Source of the DNA: Neisseria brasiliensis
GTDB lineage: Bacteria > Pseudomonadota > Gammaproteobacteria > Burkholderiales > Neisseriaceae
Direction of reading: 5' to 3'
NCBI RefSeq assembly: GCF_009671065.1
Contig: NZ_CP046027.1
Span: forward strand, 682,001 to 746,000
Length of the DNA stretch: 64,000 nucleotides
The notes under the pieces are model-generated. The model made no database searches. It was given only the letters and a program-made list of their open reading frames with translations, and was not told the DNA's origin. Below, one piece after another: positions 1 through 7,860 of the stretch. The translations under genes and the position numbers were made by a program. Numbering within the stretch: position 1 is the stretch's first letter; every line of letters starts with the position of its first letter.

Positions 1-1
1 T

Positions 2-58
2 ATGGATGTGGACGTATTGGATTACGAAGGGAAAAAATTGGTGGTGCATCACGTGTAA
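2..58 (+). CDS. C-terminal end of an unidentified protein (partial)
   Basis: An open frame enters from the left edge and ends at a TAA at 56-58. It gives an 18-residue acidic/basic tail ending in LVVHHV. The ATG at position 2 may be internal, since the window starts one base before it. A DUS inverted-repeat terminator follows 17 bases later, which supports this being a real gene end. The tail is too short to identify the protein. Confidence 0.5.
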   Translation: MDVDVLDYEGKKLVVHHV

Positions 59-74
59 TGCGGATCACTGAATC

Positions 75-109
75 AAGGCCGTCTGAAAGATATTTTTTCA
101 GACGGCCTT
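75..109. terminator. Inverted DUS pair, likely terminator
   Basis: AAGGCCGTCTGAA and its reverse complement are separated by about 10 bases and followed by T residues. This is the usual Neisseria arrangement in which two opposed DUS copies form a Rho-independent terminator. It closes the gene entering from the left edge. Confidence 0.85.
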
Positions 110-230
110 TTCATTGACTTTTGATTTTTGATACGGCAGAATAAGACCTAATAAAAGACCTATTAATGATTTCTTTAAAAGCCCTATTTTTCCATCTTGC
201 CTAAACTAAAACAACCATTCTTGAGTAAGG

Positions 231-240
231 CACCATGGTG
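231..240. promoter_or_regulatory. Palindrome CACCATGGTG upstream of the TA pair, candidate operator
   Basis: A perfect 10-bp palindrome lies 20 bases before the antitoxin start and just ahead of its AAAGGA ribosome binding site. Toxin-antitoxin operons are commonly autoregulated by the antitoxin at short palindromes in this position. The role is inferred from location only. Confidence 0.35.
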
Positions 241-260
241 TACTAAAGGAAACCAATATC

Positions 261-509
261 ATGACTAAACCTATTCACAGCCGTTTTGTTGCCAGCATTA
301 GCGACTTAAAAAAAAATCCTATGGAAACCGTAAAAAGTGGACAAGGTGATGTGGTCGCCATTTTAAATCGCAATACCCCTGCTTTTTACTGCATTCCTGC
401 CGATTTATATGATGAAATCTTCGAAATTTTAGAAGACCAATACCTAATGCGTGTCGCAATGGAACGGGATAACGAACCCTCCATTGAGGTATCTGTAGAT
501 GACTTATAA
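261..509 (+). CDS. Type II antitoxin, Phd/YefM (StbD/RelB-like)
   Basis: This 82-residue protein is the likely antitoxin of the RelE-type toxin that follows. It has the family look of StbD-type antitoxins: a short strand, then a DLKKNP segment near residues 15-20, then VVAILNRNTPAFYCIP, and an acidic C-terminal tail suited to wrapping the toxin. Such proteins neutralise the toxin and, with it, repress their own promoter. Its last 11 bases overlap the toxin gene, so the two are translationally coupled. A Shine-Dalgarno AAAGGA lies upstream of the ATG. The local sequence is AT-rich compared with the metabolic genes around it, as is common for mobile TA modules. Confidence 0.85.
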   Translation: MTKPIHSRFVASISDLKKNPMETVKSGQGDVVAILNRNTPAFYCIPADLYDEIFEILEDQYLMRVAMERDNEPSIEVSVDDL

Positions 510-768
510 ATTAAAATTCAAAGCCAGTGCCAAACGGGAATTTGATAAACTTGATCGTACCGTTAAAGAACAATTCAAGAAAAAGCTTAAAAAAATTCTA
601 GAAAACCCTACAATTCCGAAAAATAAACTACATGGATCAGACTATCGCAACATGTATAAAATCGAATTGCGTGCTGTTGGCTATCGTTTGGTTTACGAAG
701 TGATTGATGACGAATTGGTGATTATCGTGATTGAAGTGGGCAGGCGTGATACCATTTATTTAAATTAA
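499..768 (+). CDS. RelE/StbE family mRNA interferase toxin
   Basis: This 89-residue basic protein fits RelE/StbE toxins, which cut mRNA in the ribosomal A site. Visible family features are the LKFKASAKREFDKL opening, a lysine-rich helix at about residues 25-35, the LHG turn near residue 45 and the GYRLVYEV strand near residues 62-70, with a VGRRD end. The length is normal for the family and no frameshift is seen, so the module should be functional. The gene starts inside the antitoxin gene. A DUS terminator follows at once, marking the end of the two-gene operon. The exact RelE subgroup and target cannot be read from sequence alone. Confidence 0.87.
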   Translation: MTYKLKFKASAKREFDKLDRTVKEQFKKKLKKILENPTIPKNKLHGSDYRNMYKIELRAVGYRLVYEVIDDELVIIVIEVGRRDTIYLN

Positions 769-770
769 AT

Positions 771-807
771 CAAGGCCGTCTGAACGATATTGTTTCAGAC
801 GGCCTTG
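771..807. terminator. Inverted DUS pair between convergent genes
   Basis: CAAGGCCGTCTGAA pairs with TTCAGACGGCCTTG around a 9-base loop. It sits between the toxin gene and the convergent ychJ-like gene and can serve both strands. Confidence 0.88.
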
Positions 808-809
808 TT

Positions 810-1274
810 CTATTTAAACAACTGCCCGCAGCAAGCCTTAAATTTTTTATCCGAACCGCAAATACACGGCTGTTTCATGGTCGGCAGCGGCACGGTCGGG
901 TCGATGAAATACCAGCGCCCGTCAATCTTCACAAAAGCCGACAATTCATGGTGATGCTGCGCTTCGCCTGCACCCTGAAAATGCGCGATAAATTCGACCT
1001 GCGCATGGTTTTTACCGATGTTGGGGATATGCTTTAACACGTCCAAACCCTGCCAATCGGTTTCGCGGCTCCACGCCAGCATATCGGCGGTATCCAATAA
1101 TTTTTGCTGCGACGGCACAGTCGTTTGCACAATATAATCAATATTTTGCAGCGTATAAGCGCTGTAGCGCGAGCGCATCAGCTCTTCGGCCGTAACGGGC
1201 AATTTTTGTTGCGCATGAAAGGGTTGGCAGCAATCGGCATAAGCGCGCTGCGATTGGCACGGACAAATCTGCAT
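810..1274 (-). CDS. YchJ family protein with two SEC-C-type zinc motifs
   Basis: This 154-residue protein matches the YchJ (UPF0225) family. There is a cysteine-rich zinc-binding motif at the N-terminus (CPCQSQRAYADCC, residues 4-16) and a second one at the C-terminus (CICGSDKKFKACC, about 137-149). The middle holds an NTF2-like domain beginning at the SRYSAYTLQN segment near residue 34. The molecular function of YchJ is not established; SEC-C motifs are generally zinc and nucleic-acid or protein binding. The gene is convergent with the TA pair and divergent from the rnfB-like gene. Confidence 0.88.
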   Translation of the reverse strand: MQICPCQSQRAYADCCQPFHAQQKLPVTAEELMRSRYSAYTLQNIDYIVQTTVPSQQKLLDTADMLAWSRETDWQGLDVLKHIPNIGKNHAQVEFIAHFQGAGEAQHHHELSAFVKIDGRWYFIDPTVPLPTMKQPCICGSDKKFKACCGQLFK

Positions 1275-1400
1275 ATCAGGATATGGGCTTTCAAATGAGA
1301 ATGACTCAAATTATATAACAAAATCAATATGTAGAAGCTTTTCAGGCTGATTTTCTGCTAAAATACCGCCTTTCGATTTTGTATTTGATATTTGAACACC

Positions 1401-2288
1401 ATGACTGCCACAGCACAAGGTCTAAATCGTTTGTTGCCGCAAACCCAATGCCGCGAGTGCGGCTATGAAGGCTGCCTGCCATATGCCGAAGCCCTTGCCC
1501 ACGACGATGCGCCGGTGAATTTATGCGCACCGGGCGGCGAAACAGTCATGCTCGACATTGCCAACCTACTCGGCAAATCGCCGCTGGCACCGGCCAAAAT
1601 TCAGCTCAAAGCCTTGGCATGGATTGATGAGGCCGTCTGTATCGGCTGCACCGCCTGCATCCGCGCCTGCCCCGTTGATGCGATTATGGGCGCGCACAAA
1701 TTGATGCACACCGTGATTAAAGACGAATGCACCGGCTGCGGCTTGTGTGTCACCCCGTGTCCGGTCGATTGCATTTATATGCAGCCGATTGAAACCGATT
1801 TTCTACCCTTGGCACGCGCCGAACACGAAAGCGATGCGCGCTTTGCCGCCGCGGAACACGCCAAAAGCCGTTTTGAGTGGCACGAAGCGCGCAAAGCCCG
1901 CGATTCAGCCGAGCGCAAAGCCAAGTTGGCCGAACGCGAAGCCGCAACCAAAGCCAAGCTACAAGCCGCAGCCGAAGCGGCGCAACCGGTTGAAGCGGCT
2001 GCCAAAGCAGCGTTTAACCCGATGGATTTAATCGCCAAAGCCATGGCCAGAGCGCAAGAGCAGCAAACCCAACTGGCCACCGCCCACAACCACGAAGACT
2101 TCAAAGCCAAACAAGTCGAAGAAGCCAAACAACGCGCCGTATTGCGCCGCGCCCAACGCGACATGAAATACGGCAACGAAGAAGAAAAAGCCGCCGCATT
2201 GGTTTATTTGCGCCAATACAAAGCCGAACAGGAAGCAAAAAAATCCGCCAAACGCAAAGCCAAACAAATGCGCGCGCAGCAATCTTAA
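1401..2288 (+). CDS. Orphan RnfB-like ferredoxin with a long charged C-terminal tail
   Basis: The 295-residue protein resembles the soluble part of RnfB. An N-terminal Fe-S motif uses Cys 17, 20, 25 and 42. Two classical 4Fe-4S motifs follow, with Cys 80/83/86/90 and Cys 110/113/116/120. From about residue 130 to the end it is Ala/Lys/Glu-rich and probably helical or coiled. The N-terminal membrane anchor of true RnfB is absent, and no rnfA, C, D, G or E gene is nearby, so a role in an Rnf complex is not supported; a free electron carrier is more likely. A TTG nine bases upstream is in frame, but the ATG at 1401 is the better start. In meningococcus a similar ferredoxin gene sits next to gapA, as here. 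Confidence 0.82.
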   Translation: MTATAQGLNRLLPQTQCRECGYEGCLPYAEALAHDDAPVNLCAPGGETVMLDIANLLGKSPLAPAKIQLKALAWIDEAVCIGCTACIRACPVDAIMGAHKLMHTVIKDECTGCGLCVTPCPVDCIYMQPIETDFLPLARAEHESDARFAAAEHAKSRFEWHEARKARDSAERKAKLAEREAATKAKLQAAAEAAQPVEAAAKAAFNPMDLIAKAMARAQEQQTQLATAHNHEDFKAKQVEEAKQRAVLRRAQRDMKYGNEEEKAAALVYLRQYKAEQEAKKSAKRKAKQMRAQQS

Positions 2289-2293
2289 TGCTT

Positions 2294-2326
2294 AGGCCGT
2301 CTGAAACTGTGTTTTCAGACGGCCTT
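2294..2326. terminator. Inverted DUS pair, terminator of the ferredoxin gene
   Basis: AGGCCGTCTGAA and its complement are separated by 9 bases and followed by TTTA, 5 bases after the stop codon of the ferredoxin gene. Confidence 0.85.
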
Positions 2327-2351
2327 TATTGATTTAAGAAAGAAGCCCACC

Positions 2352-2681
2352 ATGCGCCCAAACCTTGTCAACCAACTTCCCCTGCCTGTTTACCCCATCG
2401 ACCGCGATCGCGCCGATTATGCCTTATCGAAAAACCGCTTAAGCGATTATTTCATCCGCAATCCTGCTTTGTTCCAACGCGCACTCGAGCCGAAATTTAC
2501 CGTCCATGTCGTACAAATGGCCGCACACGCCTGCGGTTTATGGTTTGATACTTGGCGCAACCCCGACAGCGGGCGCATGGTGCTGGTCGTTGCCAATAAA
2601 GACGTGATGCCGCTCAAAGCCATGTTTCAACGCACCTTAAACAACCAAAGCGTGATTGCCGCTTTATTGCGCCGCAGTTAA
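2352..2681 (+). CDS. Conserved hypothetical protein, 109 aa
   Basis: A small soluble protein with no recognised domain. It opens with MRPNLVNQLPLPVYPIDRDR. A central stretch, MAAHACGLWFDTWRNPDSGR at about residues 56-75, looks like a structured core. There is no signal peptide or membrane segment. AAAGAAG stands upstream of the ATG, and DUS terminators lie on both sides, so it is its own transcription unit. Base composition matches the core genome, which suggests a vertically inherited Neisseria gene of unknown function rather than a chance ORF. Confidence 0.7.
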   Translation: MRPNLVNQLPLPVYPIDRDRADYALSKNRLSDYFIRNPALFQRALEPKFTVHVVQMAAHACGLWFDTWRNPDSGRMVLVVANKDVMPLKAMFQRTLNNQSVIAALLRRS

Positions 2682-2687
2682 ATATTC

Positions 2688-2729
2688 AAAGGCCGTCTGA
2701 ACGTAATTAATCTCTTTCAGACGGCCTTT
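2688..2729. terminator. Inverted DUS pair
   Basis: AAAGGCCGTCTGAA and TTCAGACGGCCTTT enclose a 14-base loop directly after the 109-aa gene. Confidence 0.85.
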
Positions 2730-3047
2730 TGTTCTTCAATGTAGTGATTATTGCCCTTAAAAATCATTTTAAAATAAACATACAGCATCATTCACATTCA
2801 CTATCTTCAGTCTCAAGCTAATATTTTTAAAATATCGTCGCGCTAATTCTAAAATAAAAGCATATTCCGCGTTAAATATTCAATTTACACCATAAAATTT
2901 TAGAATCTGCTTACTAAGTGTCAACAATCAAAGTGTTTCATTTACGCAAAAATCAATAAAATATTAATTACATATCACTACAAATTCTGCTATAATCCTG
3001 CCCAACCATTTCCCACCAACCCAGACACCCAACAAAGAGGACAAATT
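2730..3047 (+). promoter_or_regulatory. AT-rich gapA leader with a TATAAT box and a 10-bp inverted repeat
   Basis: This gene-free stretch is far more AT-rich than its surroundings. A consensus TATAAT lies at 2991-2996, 52 bases before gapA, without a clear -35 box at 17 bases. ATTCTAAAAT at 2846-2855 and ATTTTAGAAT at 2897-2906 are exact complements, with 41 bases between them; this could be a regulator site or an upstream structured element. A Shine-Dalgarno AAAGAGGA precedes the gapA ATG. No small gene is evident. Confidence 0.55.
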
Positions 3048-4079
3048 ATGGGCATTAAAGTCGCCATCAACGGTTATGGCCGCATCGGCCGTCAAGTATT
3101 ACGCGCCATCTACGATTACAATCTGCAAGACCAGCTCGAAATCGTCGCCGTCAACGCCAGCGGTAGCTTGGAAACCAACGCCCACCTGACCAAATTCGAT
3201 ACCGTACACGGCCGCTTCAACGCCGATGTCGATCACGATGCCACCCATTTGATTATCAACGGCCACAAAATTCCTTACTTCTCCACCCGCAATCCGGCCG
3301 AGCTGCCTTGGAAAGACTTGGGTGTGGATTTAGTGATGGAATGCACCGGCGCGTTCACCAGCAAATCCAAAGCCAATATCCACTTGGAAAGCGGCGCGAA
3401 AAAAGTATTGATTTCCGCACCGGGTGAAGCCGATGTCGATGCCACTGTGGTTTACGGCGTGAACGATGATGTATTGACTGCCGACATGACCGTCGTTTCC
3501 AACGCGTCTTGCACCACCAACTGCTTGGCACCTGTGGCCAAAGTGTTGAACGAAAGCATTGGCATTGTGAAAGGCGCGATGACCACCATCCACGCCTTAA
3601 CCAACGACCAAACCGTTACCGACGTGCGCCACAAAGACTTGCGTCGCGCCCGCAGCGGTGTGGAAAACATGATTCCAACCAAAACCGGCGCCGCCAAAGC
3701 CGTGGGCTTGGTATTGCCTGACCTGAAAGGCAAACTCGACGGCTTGGCCATACGCGTGCCGACCGTTAACGTTTCCTTGGTTGACTTAAGCTTCCAAGCC
3801 GGCCGCGAAACCAGCGTGGAAGAAATCAACGAATTGATGAAAGCCGCTTCGGAACAAGGCCGTCTGAAAGGCGTTTTGGGCTATAACACCCTGCCACTGG
3901 TATCGATGGACTTCAACCACACCACCCAAGGCAGCAACTTCGACGCCACCCTGACCAAAGTCGTTGACGGCAGCATGGTGAAAGTATTCGCTTGGTACGA
4001 CAACGAATGGGGCTTCAGCTGCCAAATGCTGCGCACCGCTATGCGTATGTTTGATTTGGAAGTGAAAGACTTTGAATAA
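3048..4079 (+). CDS. gapA: Glyceraldehyde-3-phosphate dehydrogenase, type I
   Basis: The 343-residue enzyme oxidises glyceraldehyde 3-phosphate with NAD(P) and phosphate to 1,3-bisphosphoglycerate in the cytoplasm. The dinucleotide-binding motif NGYGRIGR is at residues 8-15. The active site SNASCTTNC places the catalytic cysteine at residue 155, and the partner histidine is His182 in TTIHALT. Its neighbour on the left, an RnfB-like ferredoxin, matches the meningococcal gapA-1 locus, so this is probably the gapA-1 type; that assignment is from remembered gene order. An in-gene AG-DUS occurs at about 3859. Function is secure; cofactor preference is not visible. Confidence 0.96.
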   Translation: MGIKVAINGYGRIGRQVLRAIYDYNLQDQLEIVAVNASGSLETNAHLTKFDTVHGRFNADVDHDATHLIINGHKIPYFSTRNPAELPWKDLGVDLVMECTGAFTSKSKANIHLESGAKKVLISAPGEADVDATVVYGVNDDVLTADMTVVSNASCTTNCLAPVAKVLNESIGIVKGAMTTIHALTNDQTVTDVRHKDLRRARSGVENMIPTKTGAAKAVGLVLPDLKGKLDGLAIRVPTVNVSLVDLSFQAGRETSVEEINELMKAASEQGRLKGVLGYNTLPLVSMDFNHTTQGSNFDATLTKVVDGSMVKVFAWYDNEWGFSCQMLRTAMRMFDLEVKDFE

Positions 4080-4101
4080 TTGAGTTTTGCTTGATTGATT
4101 A

Positions 4102-4139
4102 AAAATGCCGTCTGAAAAGATTTTTCAGACGGCATTTTT
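4102..4139. terminator. Inverted AT-DUS pair after gapA
   Basis: AAATGCCGTCTGAA and TTCAGACGGCATTT form the stem, followed by a T-run. This is the ATGCCGTCTGAA dialect, unlike most copies in the window. Confidence 0.85.
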
Positions 4140-4412
4140 TATGGATAACGTTGTTTGGTATGCACCATCGCAGCAATCAAAACGGCGGTTTCGGTGATTT
4201 TATACACAATCATATAATTTGGATGCACCACCCATTCTCTCGTACCAAACACCTGCCCCAAGCGGCCGGAATCGGGAAATTGTGCAAGGGTGCGCGTGGT
4301 GTTGGAAAATTTGCTCTTCCAGCTCAAACGCGGCCACCGGATTGAATTCAAAAATATAGCGGACGATTTGGTCTAAATCATCTTCCGCCTGTTGCGACCA
4401 TTTAACCTGCAT
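4139..4412 (-). pseudogene. ParE/RelE family toxin, frameshifted
   Basis: The N-terminal half (MQVKWSQQAEDDLDQIVRYI, then FEFNPVAAFELEEQIF) lies in the frame that starts at 4412. The C-terminal half (NTTRTLAQFPDSGRLGQVFG, then TREWVVHPNYMIVYKI to QRYP) lies in another frame and ends at 4139. Joined near 4303-4306 they make one complete ParE-type toxin of about 90 residues, including the R-E-W-V-V and Y-x-I-V-Y-K-I core strands. One inserted base, or two lost ones, at the TTCCAACACC tract explains the break. ParE toxins normally poison DNA gyrase. As read, the toxin is truncated and probably inactive, while its antitoxin is intact. Confidence 0.8.
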
Positions 4413-4590
4413 TTTTCAGAATCGCCATCAATTCTGCACGCCGTTGCGCAGCGCGTGCCAACACATCTTCCTGCTCATGCCACGTTTCACTGCTCAAGCC
4501 TTTTTCCACCTTATCGGAAAGCCACGCATGATAATCATCGGCCTGCTGCTGAGTATCGAATTGAGACAGAATCGGATCAAGCTTTTTCAT
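4402..4590 (-). CDS. Antitoxin / stability determinant of the broken ParE locus
   Basis: The 62-residue protein begins MKKLDPILSQFDTQQQADDY and resembles small stability-determinant antitoxins that pair with ParE-like toxins. The start at 4590 is chosen because a good CAGGAG ribosome site lies 8 bases upstream; the open frame reaches further (to 4665) but without a binding site. It overlaps the toxin frame by 11 bases, the usual coupled order with antitoxin first. The acidic middle and the helical Arg-rich end (LARAAQRRAELMAILKNAG) are typical. With the toxin frameshifted it may persist as a relic or as an anti-addiction protein. Confidence 0.75.
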   Translation of the reverse strand: MKKLDPILSQFDTQQQADDYHAWLSDKVEKGLSSETWHEQEDVLARAAQRRAELMAILKNAG

Positions 4591-4774
4591 CTGTTTTCTC
4601 CTGAAAAATCTGAGTTCTATCGTGCCTGTTTTATCATATTTGTCAATCCAAGGCAGAGACACCATCAGGTCGTCTGAAGATTAAAACACACTTGCAAACA
4701 CGTTTTCAGACGGCCTTCTTCATCGTTTTATATTAAAATACCGCATTCCAAAATCTTTTTCAGACGGCCTCATC

Positions 4775-6976
4775 ATGTTTCCCAGCGAATCCCCTTCTTC
4801 TTTGTTAACCGGCTTGAATCCCGAGCAGCTTGCCGCGGTGACTTGGCCGCCGCAATCGGCTTTGGTATTGGCCGGTGCGGGCAGCGGCAAAACGCGTGTG
4901 CTGACGACGCGCATTGCGTGGCTGTTGCAAAGCGGTCAGGCCAGTGTGCACAGCATTATGGCGGTGACGTTTACCAACAAAGCCGCCAAAGAAATGCAGA
5001 CGCGCTTGGGGGCGATGATTCCGGTGAACGTGCGCGCGATGTGGCTGGGCACATTTCATGGTTTGTGCCACCGCTTTTTGCGCCTGCACCATCGCGATGC
5101 CAACCTGCCGGCCACTTTTCAGATTCTCGACAGCAGCGACCAATTGGCCTTAATCAAACGCATGTTGAAGCAGCTCAACATCGCCGAAGAAATCATTGCG
5201 CCGCGCAGCTTACAAGGCTTTATCAACGCGCAAAAGGAAAACGGCCTGCGCGCCTCTGCCCTGCAAGCACCCGATCCTCACACCCAGCGCATGATTGAAT
5301 GCTATGCCGAATACGACCGCATTTGCCAACGTGAAGGCGTGGTCGATTTTGCCGAACTCATGTTGCGCAGCTATGAAATGCTCAAAAGCAACGAAATGCT
5401 GCGCGTGCATTATCAAAACCGTTTTAATCATATTTTGGTGGACGAATTTCAAGATACCAACAAGCTGCAATATGCGTGGCTCAAGCTGATGGCGGGCAAT
5501 CAGGCGGCGGTGTTTGCCGTGGGCGACGATGACCAAAGCATTTACCGTTTCCGTGGTGCGAATGTCGGTAACATGACCGCGCTGATGAAAGAGTTTGCCA
5601 TCGAAGCGCCGATTAAACTTGAGCAAAACTACCGCTCGGTAGGCAACATCCTTGCCGCCGCCAATGCCGTGATTGAAAACAACGACGAGCGTTTGGGCAA
5701 AAACCTGCGCACCGATGCCGAGTCGGGCGACAAAATCCGCTACCTTTCCGCGCCCAGTGATTTTGAAGAAGCGCAGTTCATCATCGACGAAGCCAAATCA
5801 CTGCAACGCGAAGGCTGGCCGCTGTCGGAAATGGCCGTGCTCTACCGCAGCAACGCCCAATCACGCGTTATCGAACAAGCCCTGTTCCGCAGCGGCGTGC
5901 CGTATAAAATCTACGGCGGCCTGCGCTTTTACGAGCGCCAAGAAATCAAACACGCGCTGGCTTACCTGCGCTTGGCGGTCAACCCCGATGACGACAACGC
6001 CCTGTTGCGCGTGATTAACGTGCCCACCCGCGGCATTGGCGCGCGCACGATTGAAAATCTTCAGACGGCCTCAAGCGAACAAGGCATTTCCCTGTGGCAG
6101 GCCGCCTGCAATGCCGGTGCCAAAGCCACCAAAATCGCCGCCTTCGTCCAACTGATTGAAAACCTGCGCAACCAAATCGGCCAATTGTCGCTGGCCGAAA
6201 TCATGGTCAGCGTAATTCAAGACAGCGGCTTGGTCGAATTCTACAAAACACAAAAAGGCGATCACCAAGACCGATTGGACAACTTAGACGAATTGGTCAA
6301 CGCCGCCGTCGCGTTCAAACCGGAAGAAAGCAATTTTGAAATCCTGCCGGAAAACGCTGCCGAACACCCTGCCTTTCCGGTATTGGCGTTCCTCAGCAAC
6401 GCCGCGCTGGAATCAGGCGAAAACCAAGCCGGCAAAGGTGAAGACGCGATTCAACTGATGACCGTCCACGCCGCCAAAGGCTTGGAATTCAACGCCGTTT
6501 TCCTCACCGGCATGGAAGAAGGCCGCTTCCCGAGCGAACTCAGCCTCGCCGAACGCGGCGGCCTCGAAGAAGAACGCCGCCTGATGTACGTCGCCATCAC
6601 CCGTGCACGCAAACGCCTCTACATCACCATGGCGCAACAACGCATGCTGCACGGCCAAACCCAATTCGGCATCGTGTCCCGCTTCGTCGAAGAAATCCCG
6701 CCCGAAGTATTGCATTACCTGTCGGCCAAAAAACAAAGCTTCAACAGCTTCACCGATGCCCCGCGCACGCGCAGTAACAAAATCGTCGAAGACTACAAAC
6801 TGCCGCAGGAATACGCCGGTTTCCGAATCGGCCAAAACGTACGCCACGCCAAATTCGGCACCGGCGTGATTATCGATGCCGTCGATAAAGGCGAATCAGC
6901 GCGGCTGACGATTAACTTTGGCAAAGAAGGCGTGAAGGAATTGGATACGAAGTTTGCGAAGTTGGAAGTGGTTTGA
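4775..6976 (+). CDS. uvrD: DNA helicase II, UvrD
   Basis: The 733-residue protein is a superfamily 1A 3'-5' helicase for nucleotide excision and mismatch repair. Walker A (AGAGSGKT) is at residues 33-40, the DEFQDTN motif II near residue 223, GDDDQSIYRFRGA motif III near 250, QNYRS near 290 and the VAITRARKRLY motif VI near 605. The C-terminus from about residue 675 (VRHAKFGTGVIIDAV) is the small Tudor-like domain of UvrD, which distinguishes it from Rep. The length is typical. It stands alone between DUS sites; one DUS lies within 30 bases upstream of the start and another inside the gene at about 6062. Confidence 0.95.
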   Translation: MFPSESPSSLLTGLNPEQLAAVTWPPQSALVLAGAGSGKTRVLTTRIAWLLQSGQASVHSIMAVTFTNKAAKEMQTRLGAMIPVNVRAMWLGTFHGLCHRFLRLHHRDANLPATFQILDSSDQLALIKRMLKQLNIAEEIIAPRSLQGFINAQKENGLRASALQAPDPHTQRMIECYAEYDRICQREGVVDFAELMLRSYEMLKSNEMLRVHYQNRFNHILVDEFQDTNKLQYAWLKLMAGNQAAVFAVGDDDQSIYRFRGANVGNMTALMKEFAIEAPIKLEQNYRSVGNILAAANAVIENNDERLGKNLRTDAESGDKIRYLSAPSDFEEAQFIIDEAKSLQREGWPLSEMAVLYRSNAQSRVIEQALFRSGVPYKIYGGLRFYERQEIKHALAYLRLAVNPDDDNALLRVINVPTRGIGARTIENLQTASSEQGISLWQAACNAGAKATKIAAFVQLIENLRNQIGQLSLAEIMVSVIQDSGLVEFYKTQKGDHQDRLDNLDELVNAAVAFKPEESNFEILPENAAEHPAFPVLAFLSNAALESGENQAGKGEDAIQLMTVHAAKGLEFNAVFLTGMEEGRFPSELSLAERGGLEEERRLMYVAITRARKRLYITMAQQRMLHGQTQFGIVSRFVEEIPPEVLHYLSAKKQSFNSFTDAPRTRSNKIVEDYKLPQEYAGFRIGQNVRHAKFGTGVIIDAVDKGESARLTINFGKEGVKELDTKFAKLEVV

Positions 6977-7057
6977 TTGAAATGGAAAGGCCGTCTGAAA
7001 ATTTTCAGACAGCGTAAATCTAAGCTAAAATACATCATCATTTTTTAGGAGAAATTT

Positions 7058-7786
7058 ATGGCTTTTAGTACAGAACAAAAACAAGCCATTCTAGCAACAG
7101 CGAAAACGTGGTTTAAAGAATGTGTAGCACAAAACCATATCAAAAATACCGAAAAGCTGATTGACCCAGCAGAATTCAATATCAATCCGTTTTTAACGGT
7201 TTATCTTGCCAATTTTCTAACCGGTAACTCCAAACCTGAAAGTATCGCTAAGGCTCTGCTTTTCCCGCGTGTATTGGGAACATCCATTAATACATCTTTT
7301 GGTCAAAATATGCAGAGTTTTATGAGTGTGATTCAAGATGCGGTCGGCAGCACAGCCAGCGGCATGGATATTGAGTTTATCGACCAGCTCGACGGCAGGA
7401 AGAAATACTGTCAATTAAAAGCGGGGCCAAACACCATTAATAAGGATGATGTTGAGACCATTGCCAATCATTTTAGAAGTGTCCGCAATTTATCTCGAAC
7501 GAATAATTTGCGTATTCCAAACGACGACATGATTGTCGGAGTTTTATATGGCGAACCACAAAATTTAAGCAGTCACTACAAACGTATCACGTCTCAATAT
7601 GACTATGAAGTCATTATCGGGCAAGAATTTTGGTTACGCTTAACCGGAGATGAGGATTTTTACAACGAACTCATTGCGGCCATTGGTTCAGTTGCCATTG
7701 AAGCCGACTTCAGTAAAGACTTCGAACGTGTAATCTATACTTTGGCGCAGACAGAAGAAATCCAGAAATTAAGTAACCATGAATAA
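7058..7786 (+). CDS. Type II restriction endonuclease (EcoO109I/PmeII-like, tentative)
   Basis: The 242-residue protein lies directly upstream of a C5 cytosine methyltransferase, which marks it as the cognate restriction enzyme. A PD-(D/E)xK-like core is visible: GMDIEFID near residues 104-111 followed by KKYCQLKAG near 116-124, giving D-(x)-Q-x-K. The opening helix and the LFPRVLGTSINTSFGQNMQ segment resemble the EcoO109I/PmeII family as far as I recall it; the recognition site cannot be read. AGGAGAAA precedes the ATG, with TAAAAT about 30 bases upstream. Both R-M genes are clearly more AT-rich than uvrD and osmC on either side and contain no DUS, which suggests acquisition by transfer. Confidence 0.72.
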   Translation: MAFSTEQKQAILATAKTWFKECVAQNHIKNTEKLIDPAEFNINPFLTVYLANFLTGNSKPESIAKALLFPRVLGTSINTSFGQNMQSFMSVIQDAVGSTASGMDIEFIDQLDGRKKYCQLKAGPNTINKDDVETIANHFRSVRNLSRTNNLRIPNDDMIVGVLYGEPQNLSSHYKRITSQYDYEVIIGQEFWLRLTGDEDFYNELIAAIGSVAIEADFSKDFERVIYTLAQTEEIQKLSNHE

Positions 7787-7860
7787 GGTTTGACGCTATC
7801 TAAAAATCAGGCTACATTATCGTCATGAATAACCATGACTAATGTTTGCCTGATTTTTTT

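Noticed and set aside
1392..1400. TTG start adding three residues to the ferredoxin
   Set aside because: ATG at 1401 is a normal start and the extra residues have no support.
7825..7842. ATG at 7825 as the methyltransferase start
   Set aside because: It is in frame but hits TAA at 7840-7842 after five codons, so only 7846 (TTG) or 7861 (ATG) can start the enzyme.
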